From Thermoproteota archaeon (GTDB lineage: Archaea > Thermoproteota > Thermoprotei_A > Sulfolobales > Ignicoccaceae): a stretch of 36,731 nucleotides of DNA. Location: positions 1-36,731 of the forward strand of contig JAADDE010000035.1 in the NCBI GenBank assembly GCA_013154085.1. Direction: 5' to 3'. Positions 31,463 through 36,731 of this stretch are shown piece by piece (within the stretch, counting starts at the first letter, position 1; each line of letters opens with the position of its first letter). The notes under the pieces were generated by a model. That model was not told where the DNA came from. It did not search any database and saw only the letters and a list, made by a program, of their open reading frames with translations. The translations under genes were made by a program, and so were the position numbers.

Positions 31463-32456
31463 CTCTGCTCTCCAGATACTCCTTCAGTCCTCTCTCGAAA
31501 GCCCTTGCCTTGGGTCTCAGCAACAGCTTGTGAAGCATCTTATCCAACAGAGTGTAGTTCAAGTTCCCTCCCGCGGCCGCTGGGTGCCCGCCGCCGGAGA
31601 AGCGCCTCGCCAGCTCGCTTAGATCTACTTTTTCGCTGGACCTCCTTAAGTGCAAGCTCCCCACGTCACTCACAAAGGCTATTACGTCGTAGGGTTTTTC
31701 CCTCCTTATCTCCTCTGCCATGAATGATACCTTAGCAACGTCCTTACGTCTAATAGGAATTAAGATATAGCTCACGTCGCCTATCTTGCCCGCTTTCGCC
31801 TTCTTTAAGTAGTCATTGAGAGTTTTCTGCATCTCTCCTATTACTTCACTGTAGGCGTCCTCCCAGTCTTTGTCCCACCCGACGCACCTCCAGAGCTTCT
31901 CGACCAGATACCTCCTCCACCGTTCGTTGCTCAAAGCCAAACTCATCTTTTCGCTTCTTGGATCACTTCTAATCCATAAGTCTATGTCGCAGCTCAGTTC
32001 TACAAGCTCTTCGCAGCAGTCACAGAGCTTCGCTCCCCTTTCCTTAGCGTATCTAGCCGCTAGCCCGGCGCCACAAGTTGACCTATCGTAGACCACCTCG
32101 TCCGCCAGCTCTCTCATCTCTTCGAGGACCCTCTCCGGCCACTTGTGGTGGTCCATCCAAACCAACTTGAATGCCTTGTCGGTCATGAGCTTCTTTATCT
32201 TTTCCATTTCTTCCTCGTTAGGTCCGATGTCGACGACATAAAGTACTTCTGGATGCTCCTTCTTTAGGACGTCTTTAAGCGTCTCCAACATCCTCCTGCG
32301 TGACGTGCCCTTAGCAGAGAAATCGTCCGCGCTATGGAGCCGGTATAACGAAACGGCTCCCATGATGCCGTCGAAATCGTTGTGATGCAAAACGACCACC
32401 TTTCTGCGCTTCACTGGCCTCTTCGGCTTGCACAACTTACAAAGCGCTCCTAGCAC
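31428..32456 (-). CDS. DHH/DHHA1-family phosphoesterase
   Basis: The product has 342 residues from the GTG at 32456, preceded by GGTGGTGA. The DHH domain has VVVLHHNDFDGIMGA (motif I), VVDIGPNEEEM (motif II) and WMDHHKWPE (motif III). The DHHA1 domain ends with RRFSGGGHPAAAGG. Members are Mn-dependent nucleases or phosphodiesterases related to RecJ and NrnA; the substrate (nanoRNA, cyclic dinucleotide or DNA) cannot be chosen from sequence. The N-terminus also holds a CKLC pair. The frame continues upstream to 32531, inside the divergent methyltransferase gene. Confidence 0.9.
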   Translation of the reverse strand: MLGALCKLCKPKRPVKRRKVVVLHHNDFDGIMGAVSLYRLHSADDFSAKGTSRRRMLETLKDVLKKEHPEVLYVVDIGPNEEEMEKIKKLMTDKAFKLVWMDHHKWPERVLEEMRELADEVVYDRSTCGAGLAARYAKERGAKLCDCCEELVELSCDIDLWIRSDPRSEKMSLALSNERWRRYLVEKLWRCVGWDKDWEDAYSEVIGEMQKTLNDYLKKAKAGKIGDVSYILIPIRRKDVAKVSFMAEEIRREKPYDVIAFVSDVGSLHLRRSSEKVDLSELARRFSGGGHPAAAGGNLNYTLLDKMLHKLLLRPKARAFERGLKEYLESRGGRGDQGLRKA

Positions 32457-32483
32457 TCCTTCACCACCGCCGGTGAGTGAGGT

Positions 32484-33317
32484 TTGAGGGTTGATTTTGT
32501 TCCTAAAGGGGTTCCGGTGGTCACCGGCCACTGGCTCCTGCGCTTGCTACCAAGAGGGCGGGTCAAGGAAGGACGCATCGAGCTGGTGGTCGAGACGGTA
32601 AAGGATGGAGTCAGGGTGGGCGGGCTTGTCGTACCGAAAGATATGGTCAGAGAGGTAGTAGAGGCGATGGGGAACACCGTCCACGCTGTGTTGGAAGAAG
32701 GGTTCTTACCACTAGTTAGAAGAGGCCGCCACTTCTACAAGCTCAGAGGCCTCGAAAAGCCGGGACCGCCTACCCTAGAAATCGACGGCGTTCACATGCA
32801 TAGGATATCTGGGAGCGATCCGTGGAAGGATGCACTGAGCAAGGTGAAGCCCTTGAAAGTATCAGTTGGCGACAGAGTGCTGGACACGTGCATGGGTCTG
32901 GGGTATACCGCGATCGCATCTCTTAAGCGCGGAGCCGAGGTCGTTACTGTGGAGAAGGACGAAAACGTGATAGATCTAGCCACGTGGAATCCTTGGTCGG
33001 AAGCGCTCAAGCTAGCTGAAGTGCACCACGACGACATCTATTCCTTAGTAAGGGAATTCGGCGACGAGAGCTTTGATAAGATAATTCATGATCCTCCGGT
33101 AATCAACATGGCCGGAGAGCTGTACTCTATGGAGTTCTATGCAGAGCTTTATAGGGTTCTGAGGCCCGGCGGGAGGCTCTTCCACTACACGGGCTCCCCT
33201 AAGAGGAGGAGCGGGGTGGATTTAGCCAGAGGAGTTATGGAGAGGCTGAGGAGCGTCGGATTCGAAGCCAAGCGCTTGCCGGAGGCCCTCGGGGTCCTCG
33301 CTTTCAAACCTCGCTGA
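32484..33317 (+). CDS. Predicted archaeal SAM-dependent methyltransferase (COG2521-like)
   Basis: The 277-residue product has an N-terminal beta-rich domain and a C-terminal Rossmann methyltransferase domain. Motif I reads VLDTCMGLGYTAIAS, motif II VVTVEKDENVIDLA, the acidic loop HHDDIY and the catalytic-type motif IIHDPPV, then LRPGGRLFHYTG. HDPP resembles the (D/N)PPY/F motif of N-methyltransferases. The substrate is unknown. The TTG is preceded by GGTGAGTGAGG, and the divergent DHH gene starts 28 nt away. Confidence 0.85.
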   Translation: MRVDFVPKGVPVVTGHWLLRLLPRGRVKEGRIELVVETVKDGVRVGGLVVPKDMVREVVEAMGNTVHAVLEEGFLPLVRRGRHFYKLRGLEKPGPPTLEIDGVHMHRISGSDPWKDALSKVKPLKVSVGDRVLDTCMGLGYTAIASLKRGAEVVTVEKDENVIDLATWNPWSEALKLAEVHHDDIYSLVREFGDESFDKIIHDPPVINMAGELYSMEFYAELYRVLRPGGRLFHYTGSPKRRSGVDLARGVMERLRSVGFEAKRLPEALGVLAFKPR

Positions 33318-33339
33318 GCGAAACTCTAGGGGCGCGTCG

Positions 33340-33705
33340 TTGAGCTGGAAGCCGTTCTTCGCATCTGGTAAGCTTGTCAAAGACTATGAACCGTTGAAGA
33401 AATACCTAGAGCTGAGTAAAGGCACGGACGCCTACGAAAGGGCATTTATTGGAGAAGAAGATTTCAGGAGGCTCAAGGAGGTGGCTCACGGCAAAAAGCT
33501 CGGGGAGCTATGGGACGAGCTGACGGAAGAGCTGAAGGAGCGCATAGATCCGCAGATAGCGCTGGAGGCCTTAAGGGAGGCCGGCCTGGAGGCGGAAGAC
33601 CCAGAAACGGCCAGAAAGGAGATAGCCAAGCTCTTGGCTGGATGGCTCTTGGAGGCCGGGGAGGAATGGGACATAATCAGATTTAAAGACGTTACTCCAG
33701 AATAG
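33340..33705 (+). CDS. Uncharacterised helical protein
   Basis: The product has 121 residues from the TTG at 33340 (AGGGGCG upstream). It is soluble, acidic and nearly all helical (DYEPLKKYLELSKG, LGELWDELTEELKERI, ARKEIAKLLAGWLLEAGEEW). No cysteine or known motif was found. It follows the methyltransferase by 22 nt, so co-transcription is likely, and overlaps the end of the convergent gene by 14 nt. Confidence 0.7.
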   Translation: MSWKPFFASGKLVKDYEPLKKYLELSKGTDAYERAFIGEEDFRRLKEVAHGKKLGELWDELTEELKERIDPQIALEALREAGLEAEDPETARKEIAKLLAGWLLEAGEEWDIIRFKDVTPE

Positions 33706-34435
33706 ACTTCACCAGTTTTTCGGCGAGCAGAAAAGATTTCGCCAATTCTGATTCCAGCGCACTGCCGGTTCTCGGCGTCTCTTCTAGGACATGGTCGTCC
33801 AGCACGGCATGCAGAAACGCTTTCATTATCATACTTTTCAAACCTCTTTTCTTTATTCCGGCCCTAGAAGCCGCTGATTCCAGAATCTCTTCGTACTCGG
33901 AGAAGATCTGCGGTACGTCAACGCGGGCGCCGTTGTACCTTAGGACCGGAAGGCGGAAGCTGACTATTAGGGCCTCGTCGCGATAAGCCTTCTTAAGCTC
34001 CCTGAACGCTTTTCCTCTGGCTACCTCCTCGAGCTGGCGTGCAATAATGCGCACCGACTCCAAGCGCTTCAGTAGCCGCTCTTCATCACCCATGCTATGC
34101 GCCAACTTCAATAGGCTTTTTGAGCGTTCAAGCAACTCGTCGATAACAGCTCTGTCCGCGGAGAGGGCTTCGAGGGTCCCAGCTAGGGACGAGAGTATCA
34201 TGGCACTGTAAAAGGCCTTCACGGAGTCCGGCTCGCTGGTCCTCCTCTTGGCACCCATGAGCTCGAGCTCTTCTGTGAGGAGCCTTCTCAGAGCTTCTGC
34301 GTCCTCTTGCCGCGAAGCGTCCCAGAGCTTCTTGGCTATCTTGCGCGCCTCTTGGGGATTCGTGGTAGGAGGGCGCAGCACCACCCTATACTGCAGATAC
34401 TTCTCCAGACTACCCTTTGGAACCCGCAGTTGCAA
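33692..34435 (-). CDS. Uncharacterised helical protein
   Basis: The product has 247 residues from the TTG at 34435. It is rich in Leu, Glu, Arg and Lys and mostly helical: QEARKIAKKLWDASRQED, VIDELLERSKSLLKLAHSMG, VRIIARQLEEVARGKAFREL and a C-terminal section with SMIMKAFLHAVLDDHVLEE. No membrane helix or catalytic motif was found. The same frame stays open upstream for about 50 codons with no ATG, GTG or TTG, so the true N-terminus is uncertain. It follows the secreted-protein gene on the same strand. Confidence 0.65.
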   Translation of the reverse strand: MQLRVPKGSLEKYLQYRVVLRPPTTNPQEARKIAKKLWDASRQEDAEALRRLLTEELELMGAKRRTSEPDSVKAFYSAMILSSLAGTLEALSADRAVIDELLERSKSLLKLAHSMGDEERLLKRLESVRIIARQLEEVARGKAFRELKKAYRDEALIVSFRLPVLRYNGARVDVPQIFSEYEEILESAASRAGIKKRGLKSMIMKAFLHAVLDDHVLEETPRTGSALESELAKSFLLAEKLVKSILE

Positions 34436-34521
34436 GTTGTGCGAGCGCGGCGTTTCCCTCCCAACACTGCTGGCGCCCTTGTCTGCCGCTATCAGTTCGT
34501 GACACCCGGAAGGGTAATACT

Positions 34522-34546
34522 GGCGGGGTACTTGATACCACCCGCC
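34522..34546. repeat. Stable hairpin in the 145-nt gap between two minus-strand genes
   Basis: GGCGGG (34522-34527) pairs with CCCGCC (34541-34546) and GTA (34528-34530) with TAC (34536-34538), leaving a CTTGA loop and a 2-nt CA bulge. It could act in transcript processing or attenuation between the secreted-protein gene and the downstream helical-protein gene. Confidence 0.5.
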
Positions 34547-34574
34547 CGGTGTGATTACGCCAGGAGAGAAGGAG

Positions 34575-34579
34575 AAAAA
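34575..34579 (-). terminator. Oligo-T run after the secreted-protein gene
   Basis: Five T on the minus strand start 2 nt after the stop codon and are followed by a pyrimidine-rich tract, consistent with an archaeal terminator. Confidence 0.45.
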
Positions 34580-34580
34580 G

Positions 34581-35066
34581 TTAGTTCCTCTTCATTCTTC
34601 TCCCAAGGAGCGCAGCCAGCCCTACGGCGAGCAGGCCGGCAAACGGTATGGAGAGCTTGGCCACGTAGAGGACTACCTCTCCAGTTATGCTACCTCCGTT
34701 CGTCAGACTTATGTCTATATTGAGAGTGTTGGTCTTGTCGGGCTCCAGCATCATCGTGAAGCTCTGGCGTCCCGTAGCGACGTTGCCGTTGGAGTCTTGA
34801 GCTGTTACGTAGATCTCGCCCTCCAGTTCTATAGGCCATATGAGGGTTGGGGTCTGCGTAATGGATATGGTGGTGCTGTAGGGTACGTTGGCGGCCGTGA
34901 TTACGTCAGAGTTACTTAGGCTTAGCGGTCCGGCACTAACCTCTATCCTGTAGGTATAGGTTATTGCTACTCCTCCGGCTCCCGGGCTTAGCGTCAGCGC
35001 AATGTAGTTCTCTGCCAGCGCTGGAGCCGCTAGGAGAAGGCCTAACAAGAGCAGGCTGGCCCGCAT
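34581..35066 (-). CDS. Secreted, C-terminally membrane-anchored surface protein
   Basis: The 161-residue protein has a signal peptide (MRASLLLLGLLLAAPALA, likely cleavage after ALA), a Thr/Ser/Ile-rich beta-type body with repeated strand patterns, a C-terminal helix (LSIPFAGLLAVGLAALLG) and a basic stop-transfer end (RRMKRN). This is the layout of an archaeal surface or periplasmic protein held in the membrane. No named family is recognised. The gene probably forms its own transcript with a T-run terminator. Confidence 0.8.
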   Translation of the reverse strand: MRASLLLLGLLLAAPALAENYIALTLSPGAGGVAITYTYRIEVSAGPLSLSNSDVITAANVPYSTTISITQTPTLIWPIELEGEIYVTAQDSNGNVATGRQSFTMMLEPDKTNTLNIDISLTNGGSITGEVVLYVAKLSIPFAGLLAVGLAALLGRRMKRN

Positions 35067-35131
35067 TCGGCACTACCGTTGCGTATTGACGGCAACGGGA
35101 TTATAGAGTAGGAGGTGCCATTTCGCAAAGC

Positions 35132-36007
35132 TTACGCAAAAGTCTTTATGTGGAGCACACTCTCGATTGCCCGTCCGAAGAGATAGCTACCGAAGGCCGT
35201 AGCGAACAACAACATCAGCGTCTCCAAGTATTCTCGCTTAAAGTCCTTTCCTTGTATGGTGGTGCTATAGTACATGAAAACTCCCATTATTATCATTGCG
35301 ACGACTAGAGAAGCCGCGAAAGCATCCCACACGCTCCTCAAAATGAAGTAAGGTAAGGCTAATAATATTACAGAGACCAAGTAGCTGGCCATAGTGATGG
35401 CCGCGCTGACCGGAGGCTTCACCGTGGGGTCGTGCTTCGCTTGAACGTATGCGGCGCCGGCCATTGAGAGGGAGGCGGAGAAGCCCACTATTATGCCAGC
35501 CAGACCGGCCATTAGAGGGTTGTCGGTGGCCCCCAAGAAGCCTGCGTGGACGCCGGTAATTTCTACCACCGAATCCGCCAAGCCTAGGGCTATGTAGCCC
35601 ACATACTTTGCACGGACATCCTCTACCATCTCTATTAATTGTGCTTCATGCTTCTTTTCATCTTCTAATATTCTTTCTATTTCGCTCCGCTCTTCCGGAC
35701 TCGCCATTTTCAAGGCGTTCTCATAGAACTCTATGGATAGCTCCTCTCCACTTTCAAACTTCTTCAAGACGAAATGTAGGCCGAATAGCTTTCGGACGAG
35801 CTTTATCATCCTCAGAGGAACGCTTACGTCGCAGTCTCTGCCAAGAAGCTTTTTCCAGAACTCGTAGTGCCTCCTTTCTTCCTCGGCCATTTCTTCTAAC
35901 AGAGAGCGCACCTTCTCGTTCTTCTCGTTCTTTGCCAAGGTGCTGTATACCAGCCACGCTGCCTTCTCGGCTTTGCAGCCCGATTCGGCGACGTCCTCCG
36001 GTATCAC
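35132..36007 (-). CDS. Ferritin-like/VIT1 fusion membrane protein
   Basis: The product has 291 residues from the GTG at 36007, preceded by GGTGAAAGG. The N-terminal half is a rubrerythrin-like four-helix domain with carboxylate-bridge motifs (EKAAWLVY, EEMAEEERRHYEFW, SIEFYENAL, ILEDEKKHEAQLIEM). The C-terminal half is a VIT1/CCC1-like membrane domain with about five helices (GLADSVVEITGVHAGFLGA, GLAGIIVGFSASLSMAGAAYVQAK). It resembles membrane-bound ferritin proteins that move iron or manganese across a membrane. The frame continues to 36175, but the extension lacks family similarity. Confidence 0.88.
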   Translation of the reverse strand: MIPEDVAESGCKAEKAAWLVYSTLAKNEKNEKVRSLLEEMAEEERRHYEFWKKLLGRDCDVSVPLRMIKLVRKLFGLHFVLKKFESGEELSIEFYENALKMASPEERSEIERILEDEKKHEAQLIEMVEDVRAKYVGYIALGLADSVVEITGVHAGFLGATDNPLMAGLAGIIVGFSASLSMAGAAYVQAKHDPTVKPPVSAAITMASYLVSVILLALPYFILRSVWDAFAASLVVAMIIMGVFMYYSTTIQGKDFKREYLETLMLLFATAFGSYLFGRAIESVLHIKTFA

Positions 36008-36182
36008 TGACCTTTCACCCAAGGGTCCGCAGGAGAGGGAATTTTGAAAACCTCTCCGAAGGGCGCGGGGATCGAGGACCACCGCTTTGTTGTATGAGGT
36101 TATAAATGCAATGCAGAATGCTTTTGTATTACCGTATTTTAACTGCACGTAGGGGGCCGCTTGTCGGCTCTGCACTACAAGG

Positions 36183-36190
36183 ATATAAAA
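36183..36190 (+). promoter_or_regulatory. TATA box of the last gene
   Basis: ATATAAAA is centred 25-26 nt before the ATG at 36212, so the transcript would begin at or next to the start codon. A purine-rich GGAGGGGAG also lies between them (36199-36207). Confidence 0.6.
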
Positions 36191-36211
36191 TCACTGACGG
36201 AGGGGAGTATT

Positions 36212-36724
36212 ATGAAAGAGGTGGAGATATTGGGTGAATCGAAGGACGTCTGTCTGAGCCCCGCGCTGGTAAACGGCATTGTGGCCGCCTACCAGATAGC
36301 CGTAACCAAAGCTCTAGGGGCCGGCGCCAATGCGCTGAGCCAGATTCTCCTCCAAGAACTCGGGGACCTGCTCAGTAGCTACGTGGAGCAGATAGTGGAG
36401 GACGTGGACTTCAGTAAGCCAGAAGAGGCAATAAGGAAGGTGTTTGAGGAACTGAAGCTGGCGGAGAAGGTTGAAGTTGAGAGGGGCGACGGTGAGTGGT
36501 TAATAAAGATAAGGGGTTCTGTGTTCATCCCCACATACAAAATCTTGAGAGAGCGCAACGTGGAGTTCTTCACGCTCAGTCCCGAAGCCCTCATCGTAGC
36601 CTCTATCATAAGGAAGTATCTGAGGCTCAAGGGTACTGGAAAGGAGAGGGTGGCAGTAAAGGCCGAGGTTCCCGAGGACGACGTCTTGGTGTTTAAGGTA
36701 AGGGAGATAAGGAGTTTGCGATAA
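36212..36724 (+). CDS. Uncharacterised soluble protein
   Basis: The 170-residue product starts at the ATG at 36212, preferred over the TTG at 36161 because of the TATA position. A helical first half (LVNGIVAAYQIAVTKALGAGANALSQILLQEL) leads to a strand-helix section with IRKVFEELKLAEKVEVERGDGEWLIKIRGSVF and a C-terminal half with LSPEALIVASIIRKYLRL. The helix-then-strand layout is reminiscent of small-molecule-binding V4R-type domains, but conserved metal or ligand residues cannot be assigned. It ends 7 nt before the window edge. Confidence 0.65.
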   Translation: MKEVEILGESKDVCLSPALVNGIVAAYQIAVTKALGAGANALSQILLQELGDLLSSYVEQIVEDVDFSKPEEAIRKVFEELKLAEKVEVERGDGEWLIKIRGSVFIPTYKILRERNVEFFTLSPEALIVASIIRKYLRLKGTGKERVAVKAEVPEDDVLVFKVREIRSLR

Positions 36725-36731
36725 CCTTGGA

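Noticed and set aside
34521-34560. Possible tRNA or vector-like sequence (TGGCGTAATCA on the minus strand)
   Set aside because: No cloverleaf can be formed, and the 11-base match to a cloning-vector segment is too short to mean anything.
1-36731. CRISPR arrays, insertion sequences, integrases or attachment sites next to the tRNA genes
   Set aside because: I saw no regularly spaced repeats, no transposase or integrase motifs, and no duplicated tRNA 3' ends.

Overview
The window looks like chromosomal DNA of a hyperthermophilic crenarchaeon, most likely in the Desulfurococcales. Support comes from archaeal-type ribosomal proteins (eL19, eL32, long uL18 and uL30), aIF1, aIF2-beta, Rpo12/RpoP, Orc1/Cdc6, MCM paired with Gins23, RfcS/RfcL, Hel308 and an A-type ATP synthase catalytic subunit. 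Other support is a CCA-encoding tRNA with a canonical 37/38 intron, TATA boxes about 26 nt before inferred transcript starts, oligo-T terminators, and very frequent TTG and GTG starts. A tiny hydrophobic protein near the left edge could match the Ignicoccus outer-membrane pore protein, so Ignicoccus is my preferred genus. This is inference; no 16S gene is present.

Layout. 1-2.3 kb: the 5' part of an RlmI-like rRNA methyltransferase (leaving the window), a stand-alone small hydrophobic protein gene, the N-terminal half of a split transketolase, aIF2-beta and a zinc-ribbon protein. 2.3-6.2 kb: an ABC exporter pair (FtsX/MacB type) and a coiled-coil protein. 6.2-12.2 kb: UPF0179, an intron-containing tRNA-Arg(CCU), and part of the spc ribosomal operon (uL6-eL32-eL19-uL18-uS5-uL30-uL15) ending in a PAP2 phosphatase gene where secY would often be; then aIF1 and rpoP diverging from one palindromic TATA box.

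12.2-27.2 kb: an information-processing island. A dense plus-strand run (unknown protein, phosphoglycolate phosphatase, DUF6884-like protein, Gins15-like protein) is followed by Hel308, EPSP synthase (aroA), two more genes, tRNA-Arg(UCG), a winged-helix protein, Orc1/Cdc6, MCM, Gins23, RfcS, RfcL and TrpRS. Helicase loader, helicase, two GINS subunits and both clamp-loader subunits thus lie within about 12 kb.

27.2-36.7 kb: several small unknown proteins, a DUF2070-like membrane protein, a solitary atpA, DUF167 and DHH/DHHA1 phosphoesterase genes, a COG2521-like methyltransferase, two unknown proteins, a secreted membrane-anchored protein, a ferritin-like/VIT1 fusion and a final unknown gene with a near-leaderless promoter. 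Genes are tightly packed with many short overlaps; no gene-free stretch exceeds 300 bases. I saw no insertion sequence, CRISPR array or integrase.
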